Assembly (NCBI RefSeq): GCF_018372875.1
Contig: NZ_JAHAIF010000002.1
Location: 171,081-235,080 of the forward strand
DNA: 64,000 nucleotides
Reading direction: 5' to 3'
Source: Clostridium sp.
GTDB taxonomy: Bacteria > Bacillota > Clostridia > Clostridiales > Clostridiaceae
This document shows, in pieces, positions 1 through 8,937 of this stretch; within the stretch, counting starts at the first letter, position 1, and the number at the start of each line of letters is the position of its first letter. The position numbers and the translations under genes are program-made. The notes under the pieces were generated by a model. It was given only the letters and a program-made list of their open reading frames with translations. It searched no databases and was not told the DNA's origin.

Positions 1-2669
1 TCTCCAGCAGATAAGTATACTCGATTGAATTCAACACTTGCATAATTAAGTTTATCCCATGGGAAGGATACAGACATATTAATTTTTCCTGGTAAATTTG
101 CTCCACTTAATGATTGTAACTTTATCTCATTTTGTCCAAATGTATATTTTAAATCCTCATTAAATGTTAGGTTTAACATCGTACCGTTCCAACCTTCTGA
201 TACTTCAAGATTTATAATATCTAATGAAGACTTATCCTCTTCTCCTCCATTATCAGGTTCACCCTTAAATTCTGGAATCTTAAAGTGGTCTACAAATCCC
301 CTACGATAATTTCCATCAAAATCAACAAATAAAACCCATAATCTAGATTTATTAGTTAAATTGTATCCTGACAAATCTATATCTAACTCATTATATCCTG
401 AATTTAACTTTGCTTCTGTGCCCTTAATCTTACCACTTAGTACATCCTCAGCCATTGGTGTAGTTGACTCCCCAGCATATACTGAATTATTCCACTCATA
501 TACTCCATAATATAATGTTCCATATTCATCTGAATTAAAGCTAAACTTTATCTTGTTCTTCGAATAATGATCTATAGAATCTCCAGCTATTACAGGAGGA
601 TTGAAATGTGATCTAAATGATCCCTCAACAACACTTCCATCAGGCATATTTACCTTAACAGTATATTTATTATCATTGTGTCCATAATTGTCTGGTACAA
701 TAATTGTATAAGTTTGCTTATCTGAGCTTACAATAAACTTTGCACCTTTAGTTGTAAGGGCAGATTCACTTGGACATATAATACTAAAGTCCTCTAGTTT
801 TAATTCTCCCTTAACTGGCTTATTAAATGTAAATACGAATCTATTAGCTACAACCTCTTCAGCATAGTCTAACTTATATTCACTATCTACTTGACTTTCA
901 TCATACTTACCTAGTTTAATAGGACCATAAACTGGAGATGTTCTTCCATCATACCCTTCCATTACATAATAAACATCATATTCACTATTTTCTTCTAGGT
1001 TTGATATTGCTATCTCGTTATACTCTGTAGTTATAGGTACCTTAATACCATCTTCTTTGATATTATCTACACTTTTATTTCTAAAGAAAGAGAAAAGACT
1101 CTTCTTCTCTACCTTATAGTATAGATATCCACCTTCATCAACTCCATAAACATCAAGAATTCCTTCATTTTCACTAGTTCTACTTGCAACAACCTTTGAA
1201 GCTATTGGGTGATTATAGCTATAAACAAATTCTTTACTTATTATTTTCCCATTTGGTAATGTAAGATATAACTCATATGTATTATCTTTAAAATATGATG
1301 TATTTAATGTGTATGTTTTATTATCTTTTGTTGATACATTAAGTACACTCATAGTGTTTCCACCATGACATATAATAGAAAGTTCTGATAATGTTATTGC
1401 TCTACTTGTAGCTTCATTTAAAGTAAATTCAATTATACCTTGTTGTTTTAAAGTAATATTGCTTATTTCATATTTTTCTTCTCTACCAATAAAGGTATTA
1501 TTAACGCCTTCATTTATTGTGATATTTTCTTTAGGTATTTCAGTATAGATACCTGCATTATTTCCATTAACCTTTACTGAATTAACTTTACCATTTCCCA
1601 TTACCTTTGATGAATCACCATTGATAATTGCTTGTCCCACCATAGCTCCATCTTTAATATAGATACTGCTCTTATAACCATTAGAATTAACCCTTTCTAC
1701 ATTAGAATTAACTCCAAGAATTGTGTTGCTACCATTATCATTAACTTCACTTACTGTCTTATTAATTGTTATGTCAGCATTATTTGAGTTTTTATCTATG
1801 TTTAAGTTTTTTGTAGATGCTTCAAGAACTAATGTACCATTTTGAATATTTACATTATCAATACTTCCATCACCTAAAATAGATATGTTTCCATTAATGT
1901 CTACATTATTTATTTCTTTAACATTTTCTAAATGTAGAGTTGGACCATTTATATTTTTATTAACATCAAGTGATACATTACGATATCTGCCTAATTCCTT
2001 GCTTTCTAACTTTACATTTGGTACTGATGAGTTCTTAAGCTGAACTTGGTACTTTGCACCATCCTTTAATATTAGTTTTTCTTTAATCTCTACATTGTCT
2101 AATATTATTTTTCCATTAACTACAGATGAATCTATTGAAACATTATTAAATGACTTGTTTGATATTGTTAGTACACCATCTACTAAATCATCCTTTGCTA
2201 TTTCAAGATCACCTATTGTTTCTTCAGGTACTTCAGGTACTTCAGGCTCCTCTGGCTTTTCTTCTTCCCCTGGATTTTCAGGTTCTTCTGGATTTTCAGG
2301 TTCTTCTGGCTTTTCAGGTTTTTCTATTTCACTTGAATCTTCCAAAGCTCCTGGCTTTTCATTTGGTTTTTCACTAGTATCTTGGTTAGGTCTATTAACT
2401 TGTCCACTAGTTGAAGATGAACTTCCTATATTGCTACCAGCATTGTCATTTGTTAAACTATTTGAATTTTGTTCCTCTTTTGATGAAGATTCTTCATTAA
2501 TAGTAGTATCATTGCTATTACTTTCAGAATCATTTTGAACAATTGTATCTTCTTCACCATTTAAGTTATTAACAGTATTTTTAGATTGAGTAAAATAATA
2601 AACTCCAGATGTCAACGCCATAACTATTATCGTTCCAACTACTATGGCAATCTTACCATTTCTCTGCAT
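1..2669 (-). CDS. Large signal-anchored surface protein, N-terminal 889 residues (3' end outside window)
   Basis: An open reading frame starts at 2669 (ATG, with GGAGGT 8 bases upstream) and stays open to the window edge. The N-terminus has a short basic segment and one hydrophobic helix (about residues 6-25) with no obvious cleavage site, so it probably acts as a signal anchor. A Ser/Asn/Glu-rich linker follows, then a Pro-Glu repeat stalk (about residues 108-149). Next come about 230 residues of short hydrophobic beta-strand repeats rich in Asn, Asp and Ile, which look like a beta-helix. The rest looks like Ig-like or SbsA-like beta-sandwich modules, with repeated FTLN/FTFN strands that begin similar units. 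No catalytic motif was seen. It is transcribed divergently from asrA. An adhesin or cell-wall-binding role is inference; the missing C-terminus could hold an anchor or an enzyme domain. Confidence 0.8.
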   Translation of the reverse strand, partial: MQRNGKIAIVVGTIIVMALTSGVYYFTQSKNTVNNLNGEEDTIVQNDSESNSNDTTINEESSSKEEQNSNSLTNDNAGSNIGSSSSTSGQVNRPNQDTSEKPNEKPGALEDSSEIEKPEKPEEPENPEEPENPGEEEKPEEPEVPEVPEETIGDLEIAKDDLVDGVLTISNKSFNNVSIDSSVVNGKIILDNVEIKEKLILKDGAKYQVQLKNSSVPNVKLESKELGRYRNVSLDVNKNINGPTLHLENVKEINNVDINGNISILGDGSIDNVNIQNGTLVLEASTKNLNIDKNSNNADITINKTVSEVNDNGSNTILGVNSNVERVNSNGYKSSIYIKDGAMVGQAIINGDSSKVMGNGKVNSVKVNGNNAGIYTEIPKENITINEGVNNTFIGREEKYEISNITLKQQGIIEFTLNEATSRAITLSELSIICHGGNTMSVLNVSTKDNKTYTLNTSYFKDNTYELYLTLPNGKIISKEFVYSYNHPIASKVVASRTSENEGILDVYGVDEGGYLYYKVEKKSLFSFFRNKSVDNIKEDGIKVPITTEYNEIAISNLEENSEYDVYYVMEGYDGRTSPVYGPIKLGKYDESQVDSEYKLDYAEEVVANRFVFTFNKPVKGELKLEDFSIICPSESALTTKGAKFIVSSDKQTYTIIVPDNYGHNDNKYTVKVNMPDGSVVEGSFRSHFNPPVIAGDSIDHYSKNKIKFSFNSDEYGTLYYGVYEWNNSVYAGESTTPMAEDVLSGKIKGTEAKLNSGYNELDIDLSGYNLTNKSRLWVLFVDFDGNYRRGFVDHFKIPEFKGEPDNGGEEDKSSLDIINLEVSEGWNGTMLNLTFNEDLKYTFGQNEIKLQSLSGANLPGKINMSVSFPWDKLNYASVEFNRVYLSAG
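2221..2322 (-). repeat. Pro-Glu stalk repeats inside the surface protein gene
   Basis: An imperfect 18-bp tandem unit encodes NPEEPE/KPEEPE-type hexapeptides, followed by two short VPE units. Such acidic Pro-rich stalks commonly act as wall-spanning spacers and change length by slippage. Confidence 0.75.
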
Positions 2670-2842
2670 AAATTACCTCCATTTGAAATTTTTACTTTAA
2701 TATTTTATATGTACTTCTACTATTGTGTCAATACTATTTAATAATAATTATTCGTAGTATTATTCAATACTTCCTTTACAAATTCTTCTACACAAATACT
2801 AATATTTTTATTATAGGTTTTCCTTATGATTACCACATTTTT

Positions 2843-2898
2843 TTGATATTATATTTTTTTCACATGTAGCTATATAATCAAATTAGAAAGATTGTTAA
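2843..2898 (+). promoter_or_regulatory. Possible asrABC promoter and Rex-like half site
   Basis: A TATAAT box is at 2873-2878; the TTGATA at 2843-2848 is too far upstream (24-bp spacer), so the -35 element is uncertain. TTGTTAA at 2892-2898, just after the expected transcription start, matches one half of the clostridial Rex redox-repressor site, but the other half is poor. Redox control of a sulfite reductase would make sense; this is weak inference. Confidence 0.3.
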
Positions 2899-2925
2899 AA
2901 ATAAAACTATTTTAGGAGGTATTAT

Positions 2926-3957
2926 ATGGGATATAATCTATCATTCCAAGAAGTAAATACTTTATTTGAAGACTTAAAGAAAGAATACAAGATTTATGCA
3001 CCAAAGAGATTTAAAAAGCAAGGTAGATACTCAGACACAGACATTATAAAGTATGATGAAATATCTACTGTAGAAGAAATTGAGTTTAAAGAAAAATCAC
3101 ACTATCCAGTAAAGGAAGTAATAACCCCTATTACTCAAACCCTTTATTACTTTACAGAAGATGAATTTAGAGAAAGTTCTGTAGGCCATAACAAAAAGAT
3201 ATTAATTTTTGCTAGACCTTGTGATATTAATGCACAAAGAAGACAAGACATGATTTATCTTCACAATGGTAACTTTGAAGATACCTTCTATAAAAGGATA
3301 AGAGAAAGAGTTAAATTTATTTGTATTGAATGTGTTGATGGTTTTGATACTTGCTTCTGCGTATCAATGAACAGTAATAAAACTGATGATTACTCTTTAG
3401 CTGTAAGATTTAATGAATCTTCTTTACTTTTTGATGTTAAAGATAAGGAATTTAGTAAATTTTTCAATGATAAAACAGAAGAAGAATTTGAACTAAAATT
3501 TATTGAAGAAAACCAAGCAAAGGTAACAATTCCTGAAATTAATGATAAAGAAATATTAATAAAACTTAAAAATCATCCAATGTGGGATGAATACAACAAA
3601 AGATGCCTTGGTTGTGGAAGTTGTACAATAGCTTGTAGCACATGTTCTTGCTACACTACACGTGATATTGTATATGACTCTTTAGGTAAAATTGGTGAAA
3701 GAAGAAGAGTACAAGCATCCTGTCACATAGATGGTTTTGATGAGATGGCTGGAGGGCATAACTTTAGAACAACTAAGGCAGATAAAATGAGATATAAAGT
3801 ACTTCATAAAATTCATGATTATAAAGCTCAATTTGGAGATGAGCATATGTGTGTTGGTTGTGGTAGATGTACTGATAGATGCCCTGAACATATTTCAATT
3901 ACAGCTACAATAAACAAAGTAAATAATGCAGTTAATGAAATTATGGAGGGAAAATAA
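2926..3957 (+). CDS. asrA: Anaerobic sulfite reductase subunit A (iron-sulfur electron-transfer subunit)
   Basis: This 343-residue protein has the size and cysteine pattern of AsrA. Two [4Fe-4S] ferredoxin motifs are visible: C227-x2-C230-x2-C233-x3-C237 and C309-x2-C312-x2-C315-x3-C319. The region between the motifs carries extra cysteines (CSTCSC). AsrA passes electrons within the cytoplasmic AsrABC complex that reduces sulfite to sulfide with NADH. The start is fixed by AGGAGGT at 2914-2920. asrB begins one base after the stop, so the genes are a tight operon. The order A-B-C and the protein sizes match the operon known from Salmonella and clostridia. Confidence is high. Confidence 0.95.
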   Translation: MGYNLSFQEVNTLFEDLKKEYKIYAPKRFKKQGRYSDTDIIKYDEISTVEEIEFKEKSHYPVKEVITPITQTLYYFTEDEFRESSVGHNKKILIFARPCDINAQRRQDMIYLHNGNFEDTFYKRIRERVKFICIECVDGFDTCFCVSMNSNKTDDYSLAVRFNESSLLFDVKDKEFSKFFNDKTEEEFELKFIEENQAKVTIPEINDKEILIKLKNHPMWDEYNKRCLGCGSCTIACSTCSCYTTRDIVYDSLGKIGERRRVQASCHIDGFDEMAGGHNFRTTKADKMRYKVLHKIHDYKAQFGDEHMCVGCGRCTDRCPEHISITATINKVNNAVNEIMEGK

Positions 3958-3958
3958 T

Positions 3959-4753
3959 ATGGAAAACAATATATTAACACCTAAATCATATGAAATTATT
4001 AGCGTTACTCATGAAACTAATTGTGAATACACTTTTAGAGTTGCAACTGATATAGTTCCTGAACATGGACAATTCTTACAACTATCCCTTCCTAAAATCG
4101 GTGAAGCCCCTATTTCTGTAAGTGGATTTGGACTAGGTTATATGGACTTTACAATAAGAGCTGTTGGAAAGGTAACTGATGAGCTTTTCAAATTACAATC
4201 AGGAGATAAAATCTTCTTAAGAGGAGCATATGGCAAAGGCTGGCCAGTTGAAAAGTTCAAAAATAAAAATTTAGTTATAATTGCTGGTGGTACAGGAGTT
4301 GCCCCTGTAAGAAGCATGATTAATAAATTTTACATTGAAGAAGATTATGTTAAATCATTAAATTTAATCTTTGGCTTTAAGAATGCAGATTCTATATTGT
4401 TCAAACCTGAATTAGATAAATGGAAAGAGAAATTTAATACAATATATACACTAGATAAGGGTGAAAAAGATGGTTGGGAACAAGGTCTTGTAACTAATCA
4501 TTTATCAAAACTTCCTTTAGACTCTTTTGAAGATAACTATGAAGTTATTATAGTTGGTCCCCCAGTAATGATGCACTTTACAGCTCTTGAAATGCTAAAA
4601 CTTGGTGTTCCTGAAGAAAAAATTTGGGTATCCTTTGAAAGAAAAATGTCTTGTGCTGTTGGTAAATGTGGACACTGTAGAATTGATGAAACTTATGTAT
4701 GCTTAGAGGGCCCTGTATTTAACTATACTAAGGCTAAATCATTATTAGACTAG
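3959..4753 (+). CDS. asrB: Anaerobic sulfite reductase subunit B (FAD/NAD-binding)
   Basis: I place the start at ATG 3959 (264 residues, first residues MENNIL) because GGAGGG at 3944-3949 is correctly spaced; an in-frame upstream ATG at 3926 would overlap asrA with no ribosome site. The protein is of the ferredoxin-NADP reductase type: an N-terminal FAD-binding barrel, a glycine-rich nucleotide motif (IIAGGTGVAPVRS) and a late GPPVMM motif. A C-terminal cysteine set (C232, C237, C240, C248) binds a [2Fe-2S] cluster as in PyrK/AsrB proteins. It takes electrons from NADH and feeds AsrA/AsrC. It sits between asrA and asrC with gaps of 1 and 12 bases. Confidence 0.95.
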   Translation: MENNILTPKSYEIISVTHETNCEYTFRVATDIVPEHGQFLQLSLPKIGEAPISVSGFGLGYMDFTIRAVGKVTDELFKLQSGDKIFLRGAYGKGWPVEKFKNKNLVIIAGGTGVAPVRSMINKFYIEEDYVKSLNLIFGFKNADSILFKPELDKWKEKFNTIYTLDKGEKDGWEQGLVTNHLSKLPLDSFEDNYEVIIVGPPVMMHFTALEMLKLGVPEEKIWVSFERKMSCAVGKCGHCRIDETYVCLEGPVFNYTKAKSLLD

Positions 4754-4765
4754 GAGGATACTTTT

Positions 4766-5815
4766 ATGAATCATGATATAGATATTAAAAAGGTTAGATT
4801 AAATTGTTTTCGTCAATCAAAGGTTCCTGGAGAATTTATGCTTCAAATGCGTGTACCAGGAGGTCTTGTTAATGCTAAATATTTAAGTGATATTCAATAC
4901 ATTGCAGAAACTTATGGAAATGGTACTTTTCATATGGGAATGAGACAAACCTTCAGTATCCCTGGAATTAAATATGAAAACATTCCTTCTGTTAATGAGT
5001 ATATTTCTAATTATTTAAAAGAAGTTGAAGTTGATGAGTGTAACTGTAATATGACAGTAGATGAAAATGGATATCCTACAATAGGTGCTAGAAATGTTAT
5101 GGCATGTATAGGTAATTCTCATTGTATAAAAGCAAATGCTAACACTAAGGATTTAGCAAATAAAATAGAAAGCCTAGTCTTCCCTTCTCACTACCATATT
5201 AAAGTTTCAGTATCAGGTTGTCCAAATGATTGTGCTAAAGCTCATTTCCAAGACTTTGGTGTTATTGGTCAAGCTAGAATGATATATCATCCTGAAAGAT
5301 GCATTGGTTGTGGTGCTTGTGTAAAAGCATGTGAACATCATGCAACTAGAGTTTTAAGCTTAAATAAAAATGGACTTGTAGATAAAGACCCATGCTGCTG
5401 TGTTGGTTGTGGTGAATGTGTTCTAGCTTGCCCTGCAAGTGCATGGACAAGAAGTCCTCAAAAATTCTATAGGGTTGTTATAGGTGGAAGAACTGGAAAG
5501 CAAACTCCTAGAATGGGTAAAACTTTCTTAAACTTTGTTACTGAAGATGTAGTATTAGGAATGTTTGCAAACTGGCAAAAGTTTTCTGCTTGGGCTTTGG
5601 ATTATAAACCTGAATACTTACATGGAGGCCACTTAATAGATAGGGCTGGATATCATAGGTTTAAAGAAATAATTTTAGATGGAGTTGAACTAAACCCTGA
5701 AGCCTTAGTTGCTGAAAATATATACTGGGCAGAAACAGAATATAGATCTAATATAAATGTTAAACCAATTGGAAAACATAAAACTATAGAATCAAACAGA
5801 GAAGTACAAGATTAA
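4766..5815 (+). CDS. asrC: Anaerobic sulfite reductase subunit C (siroheme catalytic subunit)
   Basis: This 349-residue protein carries the siroheme/[4Fe-4S] signature C114-x5-C120 and C152-x3-C156 of the sulfite/nitrite reductase family. It also has two inserted ferredoxin motifs, C179/C182/C185/C189 and C212/C215/C218/C222. It catalyses six-electron reduction of sulfite to sulfide in the cytoplasm. AGGAGGA lies nine bases before the ATG. It is the last gene of the asr operon and is followed by a long hairpin repeat (5829-5884) and then by a convergent helicase gene. All signature cysteines are present, so the enzyme should be active. Confidence 0.95.
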   Translation: MNHDIDIKKVRLNCFRQSKVPGEFMLQMRVPGGLVNAKYLSDIQYIAETYGNGTFHMGMRQTFSIPGIKYENIPSVNEYISNYLKEVEVDECNCNMTVDENGYPTIGARNVMACIGNSHCIKANANTKDLANKIESLVFPSHYHIKVSVSGCPNDCAKAHFQDFGVIGQARMIYHPERCIGCGACVKACEHHATRVLSLNKNGLVDKDPCCCVGCGECVLACPASAWTRSPQKFYRVVIGGRTGKQTPRMGKTFLNFVTEDVVLGMFANWQKFSAWALDYKPEYLHGGHLIDRAGYHRFKEIILDGVELNPEALVAENIYWAETEYRSNINVKPIGKHKTIESNREVQD

Positions 5816-5828
5816 TCTAAAAAATGTT

Positions 5829-5884
5829 GGGGGGTATTTATTTTGCTTGTTCCGTCGCAAGCTCCATAAAAACAAATATCCCCC
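5829..5884. repeat. Dispersed hairpin repeat, copy 1 (with shared tail at 5997-6037)
   Basis: Arms of 11 bp (5829-5839 and 5874-5884, one mismatch) enclose a GCTTG...CAAGC inner stem. The same element is at 40509-40575 with perfect 13-bp arms, and a shortened copy lies near 39087. A 41-bp tail (5997-6037) is identical to 40589-40629. Here the hairpin and tail are separated by about 100 bp that includes the helicase terminator. It follows asrC, so it may also act as its terminator, although no T-run follows. Confidence 0.7.
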
Positions 5885-5902
5885 ACTTATACTAAAGATA
5901 AA

Positions 5903-5945
5903 GAAAAAAACTTAACTTCTTAAGTTCTTAAGTTCTTAAGAAGTT
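5903..5945 (-). terminator. Terminator of the helicase-nuclease gene
   Basis: On the minus strand an 11-bp perfect stem (5945-5935 with 5924-5914) is followed by a run of seven Ts. It lies 79 bp past the helicase stop codon. Confidence 0.75.
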
Positions 5946-6023
5946 ATAGTAAAAATGCGGGTTTGAATGGATTTTGATAAAATAAATTTTAAAAATGTAA
6001 GGAAATTATAAAATTACTATCCT

Positions 6024-8768
6024 TTATTTTATATTTTCTTCTAATTTTAGAATGCCATTTAACACTTTTCTTACCTTATTTTCTTCATCACTACCATTAG
6101 TCTTCAATCTTAAATAAGGAATATCATACTTTTCTAAAACAGAATTCTTAATCTTATCACGTTCTAGCTGAGTTTCATTTTCATCATGATACTTAAATCC
6201 ATCAACTTCAATAACCAAAACAGGAGCTTTATCAAGCTTATTAAACAATATAAAATCCACATGAGTATTAATATTTCCTACATAGCTTTTCTCCCTATCA
6301 TTAAGTAAAGAAGTATCCTTTATTAAGTTTCTCAAAGGATAATGCATATCATAGCCTATGCTTAAATATTTCTCATCCTCCAAAATCCCTTCTAATAAAT
6401 TTACCATAAGATTTTCAGAATCATACATTGATTTATTTGTGTTCTTTAATAGCTCTAACCTTTTATCATTATAGGATTTATATAAATAATCAAAAACAGA
6501 GTTAACCTTGCTTTCCTTTATGCACTCCACATTGTTGTAGCTAATATATCTAATTAAATCTCCAATATTGCTATTAGTTTCAATAAATTCCTTATTTCCA
6601 GAAACCACAAGAATTAATCTATTAACAGCTCTAGAAACTGCAACATTAATTAAATTTGGATCATCTACAAAGTCATTCATCTCATTAGAAACAGTAGAAA
6701 TAATAATATTATCCTTTTCCCTCCCTTGAAATTTATGAACAGTGTCTGCTTCAATATCTAAGTCACCAATATATTTCTTTACCTCATTTGCTTGAAGTCT
6801 ATAGGGAGATATTATCCCTATGGATTCATTTAAATTTTGTAGATTTTCCTTAGGAATTACTTCATCAAAGATAACATCAAGCTCCCTTTGATTAAACTTA
6901 CCTCTTGCATGATTCCCCTCCACTGTTTTATAAACCATTAGAGGATTATCTATATTATTTTCAGTTAAAGGAATAAGCTTCCCATTATAAAATTTTTCAT
7001 TGCAAAAGCCTATTATCTTAGGATTACATCTATAATGCTCCTTTAAAAGAGTGTAAGGAACCTCTGGATACAATGTTTTTATAGAGGTAAGCAAGCTCTT
7101 TTCACTATAATTATAAGCCCCATCTAAATCATAGCTATTGAACACCTCATTCGTTTTCATTTTTAACTCTTCAGGTACAACATTAGGCAATTGCTTCTCA
7201 TCTCCAACAATTACAACATTCTTTCCACAAGATAGGGCTAAAGCCCCTGAAACAATATCAACTTGTGAGGATTCATCTATAATTACATAATCAAATAAAT
7301 AGTTTTCTCCTATGGAATTTCTTAAGGAATGAGTGGTACTTAAAATTACAGGATACTCCCTAACCACCTCTCCAAAGTTCTTCCATAAATCATTCTTAGA
7401 AAACTTGTTTCTTACGCTATTGTTTCCCTTTCTTTTATATAAACTAGATTTAAATAACTTCATAGAAAGGTCTGTATACTCCTTCATCTTATCTTCAAAC
7501 TTATATCTTTCTAGGGACTTGCTTATTTCAGTGATTCTTTTCTCACCCTCTTCAATTTTCATAGCATAATATAAGTTCTGTAATAATAAAACCACCTCTT
7601 CACTAGGGTTATCATAAAACTTAAAGGAATATATACCAAACTTAATTAAATACTTAACCTTATCTAAGATAGTAAAATCACCCTTATTTTCTATGTGATA
7701 CTGGATATTATTCCATAAAGTAAGTATTCTATCTGGAGTTTTTCTATAGAAGCTCCTATAAGGAAGTATATTAGACTTTTCAGTAGAACTTAAATAATGC
7801 TCCTTCTCCACATCTATTCCATCTAATTCTTCCCTTAGCTTTGCTAATTCATTTTTTCTATTTAGCATTTGGTTTAAATCTTTTTCTACCTGAAGTAACT
7901 TGTTCTTAAGTTCCTTTTCATCACTAAAATTAAGGAACCATCCTTCCATAGAAGGATAAGATCCATCTTGGCTATCTATAAACCTCTCTTTATTTTCTGT
8001 ATTTCCAAGAAAGGCAGCTATAAAGCCAACACCATATTTATCAAGCTTTTCTATAACATTTGAGGTTGCAGAGTTATTGTTTGATACAACTCCTACAGTT
8101 TTATTATTAATTATTGCATTGGATATAATATTTAAAATTGTTTGAGTTTTTCCTGTACCAGGAGGCCCCTCAATTATGCTAATTTCACTATTTAGAGCCT
8201 TTTCTGTCCCCTCCTTTTGACTTATATTAAATCCAAAGGGATATATAAAACTATCATATTTTTTTCTTTCCTTTGGATTTTCACCATGAAGATATTTTGA
8301 TAAAACACTATTAGGACTTATAAAGTCTATTTTTTCATATTGTTTTTCTAGGAAACTTGCTTCTTCTATCTTTATTAGTGAGGATAGCTGCTTTAAATAC
8401 TTAAAACAGTTTTTAGATTTTGCACTGTCTAGAGATGACTTTTCTATTCTTATGTATCTTTTTTTATAAACTTCAGTGTAATCATTTTTGAAAAAGAGTT
8501 TTATATATTCATTAAAATCTAGGATTTTTAATGCTCCATTTCTTGGCTCTCCTTTGTGGAATACTACATTAGATTTGGAATCTATTTCCGTAGGATCTTT
8601 AAACCATTTCACATTGTCATAGTTGTAAGTGTATGATTTATCATTTGTATATGTAACTTTACGCTTCCACGTGTCCTTATAATCATTAATCCATTTTATC
8701 TTTTGGGTTTTGTCTTCAAATTCTCCATTTTTATTTTTAACCATTATTAGGTTTTTATTTATATCCAC
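6024..8768 (-). CDS. Upf1-like superfamily 1 helicase fused to a PD-(D/E)XK-type nuclease
   Basis: This 914-residue protein has Walker A GPPGTGKT near residue 201, a long helical insert (about 280-440), Walker B VIIDESSQ near 495, GDEKQLP near 515, and late helicase motifs (HKFQGREKD, VAVSRA). This is the DNA2/NAM7/Upf1 (COG1112-like) group. The last 110-150 residues hold a nuclease-like block, VDFILFN...PVLVIEVDGFKYHDE...KN...YLRLKTN, resembling DUF2726/DUF559/Vsr-type endonucleases. Some solitary COG1112 helicase-nuclease fusions act in phage defence (Mokosh-type systems), and this one lies at the edge of a restriction island; a defence role is inference. The final codons and stop lie in a dispersed 41-bp repeat, so the natural C-terminus may have been altered. 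Confidence 0.85.
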   Translation of the reverse strand: MDINKNLIMVKNKNGEFEDKTQKIKWINDYKDTWKRKVTYTNDKSYTYNYDNVKWFKDPTEIDSKSNVVFHKGEPRNGALKILDFNEYIKLFFKNDYTEVYKKRYIRIEKSSLDSAKSKNCFKYLKQLSSLIKIEEASFLEKQYEKIDFISPNSVLSKYLHGENPKERKKYDSFIYPFGFNISQKEGTEKALNSEISIIEGPPGTGKTQTILNIISNAIINNKTVGVVSNNNSATSNVIEKLDKYGVGFIAAFLGNTENKERFIDSQDGSYPSMEGWFLNFSDEKELKNKLLQVEKDLNQMLNRKNELAKLREELDGIDVEKEHYLSSTEKSNILPYRSFYRKTPDRILTLWNNIQYHIENKGDFTILDKVKYLIKFGIYSFKFYDNPSEEVVLLLQNLYYAMKIEEGEKRITEISKSLERYKFEDKMKEYTDLSMKLFKSSLYKRKGNNSVRNKFSKNDLWKNFGEVVREYPVILSTTHSLRNSIGENYLFDYVIIDESSQVDIVSGALALSCGKNVVIVGDEKQLPNVVPEELKMKTNEVFNSYDLDGAYNYSEKSLLTSIKTLYPEVPYTLLKEHYRCNPKIIGFCNEKFYNGKLIPLTENNIDNPLMVYKTVEGNHARGKFNQRELDVIFDEVIPKENLQNLNESIGIISPYRLQANEVKKYIGDLDIEADTVHKFQGREKDNIIISTVSNEMNDFVDDPNLINVAVSRAVNRLILVVSGNKEFIETNSNIGDLIRYISYNNVECIKESKVNSVFDYLYKSYNDKRLELLKNTNKSMYDSENLMVNLLEGILEDEKYLSIGYDMHYPLRNLIKDTSLLNDREKSYVGNINTHVDFILFNKLDKAPVLVIEVDGFKYHDENETQLERDKIKNSVLEKYDIPYLRLKTNGSDEENKVRKVLNGILKLEENIK

Positions 8769-8937
8769 AGTCTTTCTCCTTAATATAAACTTTACATCTA
8801 TATTTTACCATTTTAACTTATATTCTACTATATTGAAAAATCCATATTATATTTCACCAAAAATCTTCAAATATTTGACATTTTATTTTTATTGTTTTAC
8901 CCTTAAGTTATCAGAATATTTTCAAAAAGGAGATAAT

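Noticed and set aside
2095..2538. Plus-strand Ser/Gly/Phe-rich reading frame
   Set aside because: It is the antisense shadow of the Pro-Glu repeat coding region of the surface protein; no ribosome site.
5829..5884. Riboswitch after asrC
   Set aside because: It is at the 3' side of the operon and recurs elsewhere as a repeat, so a regulatory leader is unlikely.
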